Source: Paracoccus versutus (GTDB lineage: Bacteria > Pseudomonadota > Alphaproteobacteria > Rhodobacterales > Rhodobacteraceae). Taken from it: DNA of 64,000 bases. Under the pieces are notes generated by a model that worked only from the letters and a program-made list of their open reading frames with translations, did not search any database and had not been told where the DNA came from. The stretch is taken from the NCBI RefSeq assembly GCF_000763885.1, contig NZ_JRKO01000009.1:46063-110062 (forward strand), read 5' to 3'. The position numbers and the translations under genes were made by a program. Each line of letters starts with the position of its first letter. Position 1 is the first letter of the stretch. Below, piece by piece: positions 24,232 to 33,319 of the stretch.

Positions 24232-27200
24232 TTATTCTTGCGCGGCGGCGCGGGCGCGGTCCTCGGGGTCCGGCATCGGGTCGCCCTCGGGCGGTCGGAC
24301 CCGGAAGACGGCACAGTAAAGCGCCGGGACGAAGATCAGCGTGACCAGCGTGCCGGCGATGATGCCGCCCATCATCGCGAAGGCCATCGGCCCCCAGAAC
24401 ACCTGCCGCGAGATCGGGATCAGCGCCAGGCTGGCCGCCGCCGCCGTCAGCAGGATCGGGCGGGCGCGGCTGTCCGATGCCTCGAAGACCGCGTCCCATT
24501 TCGCGTGCCCCTTGGCGATCAGCTCCTGGATCTCATGCACCAGGATGACCGAGTTTCGGATCAGGATGCCGATCAGCGCCAGGATGCCCAGGATGGCGAC
24601 GAAGCCCATCGGCACGCCAAAGGGCAACAGTGCCGCGACCACGCCGATCAGCCCCAGCGGAGCCGCGGCAAAGACGATCAGCGACAGCCGGAAGCCCTGC
24701 ATCTGCACCATGACCAGCGTCGCCATGATCAGCAGCATGATCGGCACCACCGCGGCGATGGGCTGCTGGCTTTCGGCCGAGGTCTCGACCGTGCCGCCGA
24801 CGACGACCTTGACGCCGGGCGGCAGGCCGGCCTGGAAGCGTGCGACCTTTTCGGCCAGCGCCTCGACCAGCGTGGCGGGCTGGTCCTTGCTGGCGATGGC
24901 GGCCTTGACCGTCACCGTCGGCAATCCGTCGCGCTGCATGATCAGCGGCTGCTCGGTATCGTATTCCAGCTTGGCCAGCGAGGCGAGCGGGATCGGCATC
25001 CCGGTCGGCGTCGCCAGTTGCAGGTTCTGGATCGATTCCAGCGATTCGCGATCCGCCTGCGAGCCGCGGGCGACGACGTCGATCAGGAAGATGCCGTCGC
25101 GCAGCTGGGTGATGGTCCGGCCGTTGAAGGTGCCCGAAAGCGCGCCCGAGATGTCCTCGTTGGTCAGGCCCAGCCGGCGGGCCTGGTCCTGGTTCACCTG
25201 CAGCCGCACCACGCGGGCGGGTTCGTTCCAGTCCAGCGCGATGTCGCGCAGCCGCGGCTCGGTCGCCAGCACCGCGGCCAGTTCGCGCGCCGCGTCGCGC
25301 GCCTGTTCCGGGTCGGGCGACGAGACGCGGTATTGCACCGGCTTGCCCACCGGCGGCCCGATCTCGAGGTTCTTGACATAGATGTCGGTACCGACCAGTT
25401 CGCGCCCGGCGAATTCGGCCAGCCGCGCCTTGAGCCGGTCGCGCGCCGCCAGGTCCGGGGTCTGGATCACGATCTGGCCCATGTAGGGACCGGGCGTGGG
25501 CACGTCCATCGACAGGATGAAGCGCGGCGCGCCGCGGCCGACATAGGTGGTCCAGAACTGCGCGTCCGGTTCCTCGGCCAGCATCGCCTCGATCCGGGCC
25601 ATGTCGGCGTCGGTCTTGCCGATCGAGGCATTGGCGCGCTCGGTCACGTCCACGATGATCTCGGTCCGGTCCGAGGTAGGGAAGAACTGCTGCTCGACGA
25701 AGCGCATGCCCACGACCGAAACCGAGAACACGGCCAGCGTGATGGCGATGGTCAGCCATTGGTGGCGCATGCCCCACAGGAGCAGGCCGTGGAACTGCCG
25801 GCGCAGCCAGGTCGGCCGCTCGGACTTATGCGCCATGGTCGCGGGCAGCATGGTGACGCCCAGCAGCGGCGCGAACAGCACCGCGACGATCCAGCTGACG
25901 ATCAGCGAGACGGCGATCACCACGAACAGCGAAAAGGTGAACTCGCCCGCCGCCGAGCTGTTCAGCCCGATGGGGATGAAGCCCGCCACCGTGACCAGCG
26001 TGCCGGTCAGCATCGGGAAGGCGATGGAGCTCCAGGCATGGCTGGCGGCGCGTTCCAGGCTGTCGCCCACCTCGAGCCGCGAGATCATCGTCTCGATGGC
26101 GATCATCGCGTCGTCGACCAGAAGCCCCAGCGCGATGATCAGCGCGCCAAGCGAGATGCGCTGCAGCGTGATGCCATAGATGTCCAGCACGATGAAGGTG
26201 ATCGCCAGCACCAGGGGAATGGTCAGCGTCACCACCAGCCCGGCGCGCAGCCCCAGGCTGACGAAGCTGACCAGCAGCACGATGGCCACCGCCTCGGCCA
26301 GGGCCTGGACGAAATGGCCCACGGCCTCGTTCACCACATGCGGCTGGTCGGCGAACTTGGCCATCTCGATGCCGATGGGCAGGCCGCGGGCCACCTCGGC
26401 CATCAGCGCATCGACCTGCTCGCCGAATTCCAGGATATTGCCGCCCTCGCGCATGCCGATCTGAAGGCCGACCGCCTCCTTGCCGTTATAGCGAAACAGC
26501 GCGCTCGGCGGGTCTTCGTAGCCGCGCTGCACGGTGGCCACGTCGCCGATGTTGAAGAAGCGGTCGCCGACCCGCAGGTTCACCGCCGCGATCGCGGCCG
26601 CATCGTCGAACTGGCCGCCGACGCGCACCAGCACCTGCTCGGGCCCGGCCTGCACGATGCCCGAGGGCGAGATGGCGTTTTGCAGCGCCAGCGTCTGCAC
26701 CACCTGGTTGTGGTTCAGCCCCATCGCCGCCAGCCGGGCCGAGGAAAACTCCAGGAAGATCCGTTCCTTGCGCACGCCCAGCAGCAGGGTCTTGCCCGCC
26801 ATGGGCAGGGCCTGGACCTGCTTGCGGATGTCCTCGACCCGGTCGCGCAGCTCGCGCTGGGTAAAGCCGTCCGAGGTGAAGGCATAGATATTGCCGAAGA
26901 CGTCGCCGAAATCGTCGTTGAACTGGAAGCCCTGGAACTCCTGCGGAAATTCCGGGCGGATGTCCGACATCATGCTGCGCACGCGCTTCCAGACCTCGGG
27001 CACCTGCGGGCCGCGGATCGTCGGGTCCAGCTCCAGGTAGACCACCGACTGCCCCGGCATGGTGACCGAGCGGGTGAACTTCAGCTCGTCGAGTTCCTCG
27101 AGCTTGGTCTCGATCCGGGTGGTGACCTGTTCCAGCGTGTCCTCGATGGTGGCGCCGGGCAGCGAGGCGCTGATCACCATGATCTTGATGGTGAAGTTCG

Positions 27201-27327
27201 GATCCTCTTCGCGGCCAAGGCGCAGATAGCCGAGCGTGCCCGCCACCATCGAGACGATCAGCAGGAACCACACCAGCGAACGGTGATGCAGCGCCCAGTC
27301 GGACAGGTTGAAGCCGCCTCTGGTCAT
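24232..27327 (-). CDS. RND efflux pump permease (HAE1/TriC-like)
   Basis: 1031-residue AcrB-type proton/drug antiporter in the inner membrane. Residues 13-32 form the first membrane helix; large periplasmic loops follow helices 1 and 7. The proton-relay aspartates are in helix 4 (GLLVDDAMIAIE), but the lysine of AcrB helix 10 (K940) is an arginine here (LIRNSVILVHEI), as seen in many members of this subgroup. Substrate class is uncertain: the early REEDP motif is common in HAE1 pumps. The ATG overlaps the adaptor stop by ATGA. It is the last gene of a two-adaptor operon; no outer-membrane channel is nearby. Confidence 0.92.
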   Translation of the reverse strand: MTRGGFNLSDWALHHRSLVWFLLIVSMVAGTLGYLRLGREEDPNFTIKIMVISASLPGATIEDTLEQVTTRIETKLEELDELKFTRSVTMPGQSVVYLELDPTIRGPQVPEVWKRVRSMMSDIRPEFPQEFQGFQFNDDFGDVFGNIYAFTSDGFTQRELRDRVEDIRKQVQALPMAGKTLLLGVRKERIFLEFSSARLAAMGLNHNQVVQTLALQNAISPSGIVQAGPEQVLVRVGGQFDDAAAIAAVNLRVGDRFFNIGDVATVQRGYEDPPSALFRYNGKEAVGLQIGMREGGNILEFGEQVDALMAEVARGLPIGIEMAKFADQPHVVNEAVGHFVQALAEAVAIVLLVSFVSLGLRAGLVVTLTIPLVLAITFIVLDIYGITLQRISLGALIIALGLLVDDAMIAIETMISRLEVGDSLERAASHAWSSIAFPMLTGTLVTVAGFIPIGLNSSAAGEFTFSLFVVIAVSLIVSWIVAVLFAPLLGVTMLPATMAHKSERPTWLRRQFHGLLLWGMRHQWLTIAITLAVFSVSVVGMRFVEQQFFPTSDRTEIIVDVTERANASIGKTDADMARIEAMLAEEPDAQFWTTYVGRGAPRFILSMDVPTPGPYMGQIVIQTPDLAARDRLKARLAEFAGRELVGTDIYVKNLEIGPPVGKPVQYRVSSPDPEQARDAARELAAVLATEPRLRDIALDWNEPARVVRLQVNQDQARRLGLTNEDISGALSGTFNGRTITQLRDGIFLIDVVARGSQADRESLESIQNLQLATPTGMPIPLASLAKLEYDTEQPLIMQRDGLPTVTVKAAIASKDQPATLVEALAEKVARFQAGLPPGVKVVVGGTVETSAESQQPIAAVVPIMLLIMATLVMVQMQGFRLSLIVFAAAPLGLIGVVAALLPFGVPMGFVAILGILALIGILIRNSVILVHEIQELIAKGHAKWDAVFEASDSRARPILLTAAAASLALIPISRQVFWGPMAFAMMGGIIAGTLVTLIFVPALYCAVFRVRPPEGDPMPDPEDRARAAAQE

Positions 27328-28424
27328 GGTGTCACGCCTTGTCCCACGGATTGGCCCTCAGCCAAGGAATGGATGCCGCGGATCACCACCTCCTCGCCTT
27401 GGGCCAGGCCCGAGGCGACGGTGACGCGCCCGCCGATCGGCGGTCCCAGGGTCTCGATCCGGCGCAGGGCGACGGTGCCCTGGTCGCCGTCGCGGCTGAC
27501 CACCCAGACATGCTGGGCGCCGTCGCGTTCAAGGATGCCGGCCTGGGGCAGGACCAGCCGCGCGGCGGCGGCGCCGGCGGGACGGGCCCGCACCAGCGCG
27601 CCCAGGCGGAAATCGGCATCCTCGCCAAGCGCCAGGTGGATGCGTCGGGTCCGGGTCGCGGCATCCGCCACCGGCTCGATCTGCGAGACCGTCGCCGGCA
27701 CGATGCGTCCGGGGTCGTTTTCCGTCCAGACCTCATAGGGATCGCCCTGCCCCACGCGCGACAGCACGATGTCCGGCAGGTCGATCACCGCCTCGATGCC
27801 GTCCTGGGTGGACAGCCGCAGCACCGGCTCGCCGGCGCTGACCACGGCTCCGGCATTGACGAAAACCGCGCTGATCACCCCGGCAAAAGGGGCGCGCATC
27901 TCGGCGAAGCCCTCGGCGTCGCGGGCCTGGATCAGTTCGGATTGCGCCTGCTGCTCGGCGGCCTGCGCCGCGGCCAGCGCGCGTTCGGCCTGTTCCAGCT
28001 GCGCGGTCGAGGCGACGTTGCGGCTGGCCAGCGACCGCGTGCGCTCGGCCGTGGCCTGGGCGGTGCGCAGTTCCACCTGCGCCGCCTCGACCGCGGCCTG
28101 GGCGGCGCGGACGTCGCCCTGCAGGTCGTCGGGATTGAGCGTGGCCAGCACGTCGCCCTGGCGGACGACATCGCCGACATCGACATTGCGCGCGGTCACG
28201 CGGCCAAGGGTCTGGAAGCCCAGGGCGACCTCGATCCGCGCGGCGATCACGCCGGGGATGGAATGGCCGGCCGCCTGGGCGTCGCTGACCAGGATGCTGG
28301 CCACCGGGCGCGGGGCCGGGGCGGGCGCCTCGCCGGATTTCTGCCAGGGCCACGAGAAAGCGGCCGCGCCGCCGGCAAGCGCGACCAGGACCAACAGCGC
28401 GGACATCAGGGCCTTGCGCATCAT
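27324..28424 (-). CDS. RND efflux adaptor (membrane fusion protein) 2
   Basis: 366-residue periplasmic adaptor. The N-terminus MMRKALMSALLVLVALAGG is a signal or membrane anchor without a clear lipobox. It has the lipoyl half-motif GRVTARNVDVGDVV, an alpha-hairpin (about 95-165), the second lipoyl half FAGVISAVFVNAGAVV and barrel strands. It overlaps both neighbours by ATGA junctions. It differs clearly in sequence from the first adaptor, so the pair is not a recent duplication. Pumps with two adaptors are known, for instance TriABC. Confidence 0.88.
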   Translation of the reverse strand: MMRKALMSALLVLVALAGGAAAFSWPWQKSGEAPAPAPRPVASILVSDAQAAGHSIPGVIAARIEVALGFQTLGRVTARNVDVGDVVRQGDVLATLNPDDLQGDVRAAQAAVEAAQVELRTAQATAERTRSLASRNVASTAQLEQAERALAAAQAAEQQAQSELIQARDAEGFAEMRAPFAGVISAVFVNAGAVVSAGEPVLRLSTQDGIEAVIDLPDIVLSRVGQGDPYEVWTENDPGRIVPATVSQIEPVADAATRTRRIHLALGEDADFRLGALVRARPAGAAAARLVLPQAGILERDGAQHVWVVSRDGDQGTVALRRIETLGPPIGGRVTVASGLAQGEEVVIRGIHSLAEGQSVGQGVTP

Positions 28425-29476
28425 TCCCCCTCTACCGCTGCATCCGCGACCACGCGGCCGGGATAAAGCATCTGCGACCCGGCCCCGACCACGGTCTGCC
28501 CCGGTTCCACCCCCACGCCCAGGATCACCGTGCCGTTGGCGAAACGCTCGATCCGAACCGGCGCCAGAGAGACGCGATTGTCATCCCCCACCAGCCAGAC
28601 CGCCGGCTCGCCCTCCACCGAGGTCAGGGCCGTCCAGGGCACGGCGATGCCGCTGCCTGCGGGGAAATGCACCGCGCCCCGCACCGCCGCACCCAGCAGG
28701 CTGGCGGTCGGCGGGGCGTTCTCGATCTCGGCCCGCACCGTGACCGAGCCGGTGGCGGGATCGACCAGCGGCGCGATCTCCGTCACCTGCGCGGTCATGT
28801 GCAGGTCGGGAAAATCGATCCCAGTCAGCGTCACCGGCGCGCCGATCGCACCGCGCAGCAGCGGCGTGTCCGGACTTTGGAACACCGCCTCGCGCCCGGT
28901 GGCCGAAGCCAGCGAGATCACCGCCTGCGCCGCCCCGACGATCTGTCCCGGCTCGGCCCGGCGCGCAGTGACGATGGCGTCGCCGGGGGCGCGGATCACC
29001 GTATCCTCCAGCGCGCGCTGCGCCTGGCCCAGGGCGGAGCGCGCCTGCGCCAGCCCGCCGCTGGCCGCCGACAGAGCCTGGCTTGCCGCGTCAAGCGCGG
29101 CGCGCGTACCCACGCCGCGCTTCAGCATCGCATCGGCGCGCTGCAGCGCCTGGCGGGCCTGGGCCTCGGCCGCCTCGGCCGAGGCGACCGCCGCCTGCGC
29201 CACGCGCAACGCCTGTTCCTGCTGCACCGGATCGGTCCGCGCCAGCGGCTGGCCCTGGGTGACGCGATCGCCTTCGCGCACCAGCACCTCGATCACGCGG
29301 CCGCCCAGCCGGAAACCGACATCGACGCTGTCCTTGGCATGGACGGTTCCGGTCAGGGCGGCGTCAAAGGTCAGGGCGGCCTTCTCGACCTGCACGAACT
29401 CGACCCGCAGGGGGGGCTGGGCCATGGCCGGCGCCGCCGCGAAAAGCGCCAGGATCAGCGCAAGCAGGCGGGGCAT
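28421..29476 (-). CDS. RND efflux adaptor (membrane fusion protein) 1
   Basis: 351-residue periplasmic adaptor with a good Sec signal ending Ala-Met-Ala-Gln near residue 20. The order is lipoyl half (GTVHAKDSVDVGFRLGGRV), an Ala-rich alpha-hairpin (about 85-155), second lipoyl half IRAPGDAIVTARRAEPGQIV, then barrel. First gene of the operon. Start choice is open: ATG 29476 opens directly on the signal peptide, while a TTG at 29524 has a better AGGAG at eight bases and would add 16 residues. No TetR or MarR regulator is adjacent. Confidence 0.85.
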   Translation of the reverse strand: MPRLLALILALFAAAPAMAQPPLRVEFVQVEKAALTFDAALTGTVHAKDSVDVGFRLGGRVIEVLVREGDRVTQGQPLARTDPVQQEQALRVAQAAVASAEAAEAQARQALQRADAMLKRGVGTRAALDAASQALSAASGGLAQARSALGQAQRALEDTVIRAPGDAIVTARRAEPGQIVGAAQAVISLASATGREAVFQSPDTPLLRGAIGAPVTLTGIDFPDLHMTAQVTEIAPLVDPATGSVTVRAEIENAPPTASLLGAAVRGAVHFPAGSGIAVPWTALTSVEGEPAVWLVGDDNRVSLAPVRIERFANGTVILGVGVEPGQTVVGAGSQMLYPGRVVADAAVEGE

Positions 29477-29611
29477 CGCCCTGCCCCCACCTGGCCTGCT
29501 GTCCGTTTCCGGTCGGATGTTCAAATTCGCTGCTCCTGAAAATATCGGAACGACATGACCTTGCGGATGCGCCGGCCCCAGGCTGGCCCGGAACGTCCGG
29601 CGAACGGTTTG

Positions 29612-30340
29612 TCATTGATAGCTGCGCACCAGCGCGGCCGCAATCATGCCCCAGCCGTCCACGACGACAAAGAAGGCCAGCTTGAAGGGCAGGGCCACCA
29701 CGACGGGCGGCACCATCATCATGCCCATCGACATCAGCACGGCCGAAACCACAAGGTCGATGATGAGAAAGGGCAGCGCGACCAGGAAGCCGATCTCGAA
29801 CGCCCGCTGGATCTCGCTCAGCATGAAGGCGGGGATCAGCACCGACAGCCGGTCGGGCGATGCCTGGGGATCGGGGGCGATCTCGGCCAGGGTGGCCAGC
29901 ATCTCGGGGTCGGTGCGATGCTCCATGAAGCCGCGGAAGGGCACGATGCCGCGCTGGAACGCCTGTTCGACGCTGATCGCGCCGTCGCGCAGGGGGGCGC
30001 CCGCGACCTCCCAGGCCTCGGTCAGAACCGGGCTCATCACGAACCAGGTCAGGAACATGGCCAGGCTGACGATCAGCATGTTCGGCGGTGATTGCTGCAA
30101 TCCCAGCGACTGGCGCAGGATCGACAGCACCGTCACGATAAAGGGAAAGCAGGTCACCATGATGGCGATCCCCGGCGCCAGCGACAGCGCCGTCATCACC
30201 GCCAGCAGCGTGATCGAATGCCGGCCGATGCCGCCGGCCACCGCATCGAGGCCCGCCGCGTCGATCAGCGGCAGATCCTGCGCCGCCGCAACTTGCGGCA
30301 GCAGCAACGCAGCAACAAGGACAAGGGCAAGCCGGATCAC
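29612..30340 (-). CDS. fliP: Flagellar export apparatus protein FliP
   Basis: 242-residue core of the flagellar type III export gate. It has a cleavable signal peptide (about 1-20), as FliP does, then membrane helices and the conserved GLQQSPPNMLIVSLAMFLTWF region (shown in part: LQQSPPN) and the late MGMMMVPP motif before the last helix. The start is a GTG that overlaps the fliN stop (GTGA). Last gene of the leftward flagellar operon; its usual partner fliQ is not in this window. Confidence 0.94.
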   Translation of the reverse strand: MIRLALVLVAALLLPQVAAAQDLPLIDAAGLDAVAGGIGRHSITLLAVMTALSLAPGIAIMVTCFPFIVTVLSILRQSLGLQQSPPNMLIVSLAMFLTWFVMSPVLTEAWEVAGAPLRDGAISVEQAFQRGIVPFRGFMEHRTDPEMLATLAEIAPDPQASPDRLSVLIPAFMLSEIQRAFEIGFLVALPFLIIDLVVSAVLMSMGMMMVPPVVVALPFKLAFFVVVDGWGMIAAALVRSYQ

Positions 30341-30594
30341 GATACGCTGGCCGGGCCAAGGATGCGGACGCAAAGCCGGTTGCCGGTTTCATCGCCCGAG
30401 ACCAGTTCCCCCCGCGCGATGACCTTGTCGCCGACGCAGATCTCGACGCCGTCCGACATGTCCTGGTCCAGGGTCAGCACGTCGTCCGGCCGCAGGCGCG
30501 ACAGCTCGGCGACGGTCAGTTGCGTGCCGCCCAGCCGGATGGTGATTTCCACCTGGATCTGGTCGGTGGCGATAAGGCTGGCAAGATCGTCCAT
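30337..30594 (-). CDS. fliN: Flagellar motor switch protein FliN (short)
   Basis: 85 residues that are almost entirely the SpoA/FliN C-ring domain: VEITIRLGGTQLTVAELSRL, then LDQDMSDGVEICVGDKVIARGEL (quoted in part: GVEICVGDKVIARGEL), matching FliN. It lacks the N-terminal extension of E. coli FliN (137 residues). It would form the base of the C-ring with FliM and FliG, neither of which is in the window. It lies two bases after fliH and overlaps fliP. Confidence 0.9.
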   Translation of the reverse strand: MDDLASLIATDQIQVEITIRLGGTQLTVAELSRLRPDDVLTLDQDMSDGVEICVGDKVIARGELVSGDETGNRLCVRILGPASVS

Positions 30595-30596
30595 GA

Positions 30597-31157
30597 TCAG
30601 TCCTCGGTCTTGATGTCGTCGATGATGGCCTTCAGTTCGGCCCCGACCGCCGCAGGGTCAAAGAGGATCGTGCCCTGGCCGGCGACCAGTTCGACCATCT
30701 CCCGGCCCGGCGGCAGGTTCTCGATCCGAACCTGGGGAAATTGCGCGCGGGCCAGGCAATCGGCCAGGTCCGGGTGCAGGTCTTGCGGGCAACGGACCAC
30801 CAGCGCGCGGTCCGGCGCATGCTCGATGATGCGCGCCACCTCCTCGGCCAGGGCAAGCCGCAGCCGTTCCCTTTGCGAGCGCGGGCCAAGCAGGTCTACC
30901 AGCGCGTGCAGCACCGGCGCCAGCGCCTTGCGGAGATCGGCGCGCAACGCGGCCTCTTTTTCCTGGCCGATCTGCATGTCGCGGCGAAACTCGGCCAGCG
31001 CCTGGGTCAGCGCATCCAGGCTGGCCTCTCGTCCCTCGGCCAGGCCCTTTTCATAGCCGCATTGAAAGGCTTCCTCGCGCTCGATCGCGGCGGCCAGCTG
31101 CCCGGCATCCGCAGCGCCCGAGGAAAACGAATCAAGCCGAAGCGCGGCAGGTCTCAT
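30597..31157 (-). CDS. fliH: Flagellar assembly protein FliH-like
   Basis: 186-residue soluble protein. A charged helical N-half rich in Glu/Ala/Arg (with FQCGYEKGLAEGREA, a GxxxG-like feature of FliH) leads to a C-terminal domain like the peripheral stalk of V-type ATPases. FliH holds the FliI ATPase at the export gate and the C-ring. Identity rests on position between fliF and fliN and on this layout; sequence similarity in this family is weak. It overlaps fliF by ATGA. Confidence 0.75.
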   Translation of the reverse strand: MRPAALRLDSFSSGAADAGQLAAAIEREEAFQCGYEKGLAEGREASLDALTQALAEFRRDMQIGQEKEAALRADLRKALAPVLHALVDLLGPRSQRERLRLALAEEVARIIEHAPDRALVVRCPQDLHPDLADCLARAQFPQVRIENLPPGREMVELVAGQGTILFDPAAVGAELKAIIDDIKTED

Positions 31158-32722
31158 AGCGCATCCTCACGTTTCTCGATCCAGCCCGACAGGATCTGCA
31201 GGCTTTCGTCCTTGCGCGATTTCATCAGTTCCTTGAGCCGCCCGACCGGATCGCCATCCTCTGCCCCCATGGGCGTGAAGTCGATCTCGGGGACGATGCT
31301 GGCCTGGGCCGGCAGGGGGTCGCCCTCGGCCCTGGCGGCCGCCAGCACCGCCGGCGGCTCCGAGCGGTCCAGCAGGGCCGGCGCCGGATTGCCCGCGGGC
31401 CTCGAGCGAAGCAGCGGGCGCAGCAGGAAGGCCGCCAGCGCCAGCGCGAAAAAGCCGACCAGCACGAGGCGGATCAGCCCGTTCAGGTCCAGCCTGGACA
31501 GGAGGCCGCCGGTGCTGGCCAGGGTGCCCGCCTCGGACAGCGAGGCGAAGGCCAGCGATTTCACGGTGATCGCGTCGCCCCGCCCCTCGTCGAAGCCCAC
31601 GGCCGAGGCGACGAGTTCGCGAATCGCCTGAAGCTCGGCCTCTTCGCGCGGCACCAATGCGGTTTCGCCATTGGCCTCGGTCCGGGCGACGCCGTTCACC
31701 AGCACGGCGACGGTCAGGCGGCGGGTGGCGCCGGGCTGGCGCGTCACCTCGCGCGTGACCTTGCTGACCTCGAAATTCGAGCGCTGGCGGGTTTCCGACC
31801 GCGACGAGCGGCTTTGGTCGCCGGCATTCTCCTGGCCCTCGGGCAGGTTCGAGGCGGCCGTGACCGCGCCCTGCTGCGCATTGCTGCTTTCGTCGGCGCT
31901 TTCCTCGCTTTCCTGCGAGATCAGGGCGCGTTCCTGCGGGTCGAAGCGCTGCTCGGTCAGCAGTTCGGATTCGTTGACCACGTCCAGGTGCAGCTCGACG
32001 ATGGCGTTGCCATGGCCGACATGCGCGGCCAGGATGCGCTCGACATTGCGCTTCATCTCGGCCTCGCGGTCCTCGCCGGCGAAATCCTCGCCCGAGGAAA
32101 TGACGCCGCGTTCGCTGTCGATCACCGCCACCCGGTCCGCCGACATGCCCGGCACGCCCGAGGAAACCAGGAACTTCAGCGCCTTGGCCTGGCTGCGGTT
32201 GATCGGCGTGCCGTCGGTCGTCAGCGTGACCGAGGCGGTCGCCTCGGCCTCGCGCCGATAGCCGCGGCCCTGCGGGACCGCCAGGTGCACGCGCGCCGCC
32301 TTGACGTTCGGCAGGGCCAGGATGGTGCGGGCCAGCTCGCCCTCCTTGGCGCGCCAATAGGCGGCGTCGAACATCTGCGAGGTGGTGCCGAAGCCCGACA
32401 TGCCGTCCAGGATTTCATAGCCCTTGCCCCCGGCCGAGGGCAGCCCCTCGCCGGCCAGCATCATGCGCAACTCGTCGCGCCGGCTCTCCGCGACCCAGAT
32501 CGAATCGCCCCGGATCTGATAGGGGACGCCGGATTTCTCGACCGCGGCCATGACGGCGCCGGATTGCTGCGAATCCAGCCCCGAATACAGCAGCGCCATG
32601 CCGGGCCGGCTGGCCAGCCAGGAAAGCCCGGCAATGGCGGCAAAGGTGAACAGGAAGGCAGCCGCCAGCACGGCCCTTTGTCTTGCGCTTCTTTCGCGCC
32701 AGTAGTCCTGCAGCTTCAGCAA
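31154..32722 (-). CDS. fliF: Flagellar MS-ring protein FliF
   Basis: 522-residue inner-membrane ring protein on which the basal body is built. Membrane helices lie near residues 17-38 and 420-445. The periplasmic RBM domains between them show MALLYSGLDSQQSGAV and the ring-building AYWRAKEGELARTILALP region; the cytoplasmic tail that contacts FliG is the last ~70 residues and ends LSGWIEKREDAL. The first codon appears to be TTG with AAGGGGA upstream. It is the first gene of the leftward operon, divergent from fliL. Confidence 0.93.
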   Translation of the reverse strand: MLKLQDYWRERSARQRAVLAAAFLFTFAAIAGLSWLASRPGMALLYSGLDSQQSGAVMAAVEKSGVPYQIRGDSIWVAESRRDELRMMLAGEGLPSAGGKGYEILDGMSGFGTTSQMFDAAYWRAKEGELARTILALPNVKAARVHLAVPQGRGYRREAEATASVTLTTDGTPINRSQAKALKFLVSSGVPGMSADRVAVIDSERGVISSGEDFAGEDREAEMKRNVERILAAHVGHGNAIVELHLDVVNESELLTEQRFDPQERALISQESEESADESSNAQQGAVTAASNLPEGQENAGDQSRSSRSETRQRSNFEVSKVTREVTRQPGATRRLTVAVLVNGVARTEANGETALVPREEAELQAIRELVASAVGFDEGRGDAITVKSLAFASLSEAGTLASTGGLLSRLDLNGLIRLVLVGFFALALAAFLLRPLLRSRPAGNPAPALLDRSEPPAVLAAARAEGDPLPAQASIVPEIDFTPMGAEDGDPVGRLKELMKSRKDESLQILSGWIEKREDAL

Positions 32723-32779
32723 AACCGTCCCCTTCGAATCGCCGTGATCCTTGTCGCGACCTTCATGGCACGGGGGCGA

Positions 32780-32794
32780 TTAAGAATTGGTTAG
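32780..32794. promoter_or_regulatory. CtrA-like box between fliF and fliL
   Basis: TTAA, seven bases, TTAG: seven of eight positions match the CtrA consensus TTAA-N7-TTAA. It sits in the 114-base divergent promoter region, 58 bases from the fliF start and 43 from the fliL start. Confidence 0.5.
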
Positions 32795-32836
32795 CCCGCT
32801 GGTGATATCCAGTCCCCGGACGGACGGAGAATCACC

Positions 32837-33319
32837 ATGACCGATGTCGCCGACATCAACGCGGAAGAAAAAACCGGCGGGGGGATCAAGCGCATCCTGC
32901 TGCCGCTGGGGCTGGCCCTTGTCCTGGGCGGGGCGGGCTTCGCCTCGACCTGGCTTGGCTTCTGGTCGCCCATGTCGCTTCTGGCGCCCAGGCAGGAAAA
33001 GGTGCAGCCCGTGGCCGCGCCGGCCGTGGCTTTCGTCGACATTCCCCAGATCGTGCTGACGCTGGCCGGGCCGCGGGCGCGGACCCTGGTGATGACGGTC
33101 AAGATCGAGACCGACCAGAACCGCCGCGCCGAGGTCGAGCACCTGATCCCGCGCCTGCTGGACAGCTTCAACGGCTTTCTCACCGACATAGACCCCGCGG
33201 CTTTCGAAAAGCGCGGAATATTGGACATCGTCCGCGACGAGCTGGCGACGCGTGCCGTCTTCGTCCTGGGCAAGGAGGCGTTCACCGATGTCCTCATCAC
33301 GGAGTTCAGGATCCAATGA
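32837..33319 (+). CDS. fliL: Flagellar basal-body associated protein FliL
   Basis: 160-residue single-pass protein. The N-terminal 18 residues are cytoplasmic, the membrane helix spans about 19-40, and the periplasmic stomatin-like domain includes FVDIPQIVLTLAG and RHxV-like VKIETDQN strands, ending in a conserved FxDVLITEFRIQ tail. FliL surrounds or stabilises the MotAB stator. The ATG has GGACGGAGA upstream. First gene of the rightward operon and coupled to the next gene (ATGA). Confidence 0.9.
   Translation: MTDVADINAEEKTGGGIKRILLPLGLALVLGGAGFASTWLGFWSPMSLLAPRQEKVQPVAAPAVAFVDIPQIVLTLAGPRARTLVMTVKIETDQNRRAEVEHLIPRLLDSFNGFLTDIDPAAFEKRGILDIVRDELATRAVFVLGKEAFTDVLITEFRIQ

Noticed and set aside
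23893..27738. A 1281-codon open frame antisense to the RND pump
   Set aside because: Same artefact: His/Gln/Arg/Asp-rich, no family features, and fully covered by the pump gene in the other direction.
32765..32779. Possible sigma54 promoter TGGCAC in the fliF/fliL gap
   Set aside because: The -24 half is plausible but the -12 GC element is not at the required spacing, so it does not meet the sigma54 rule.
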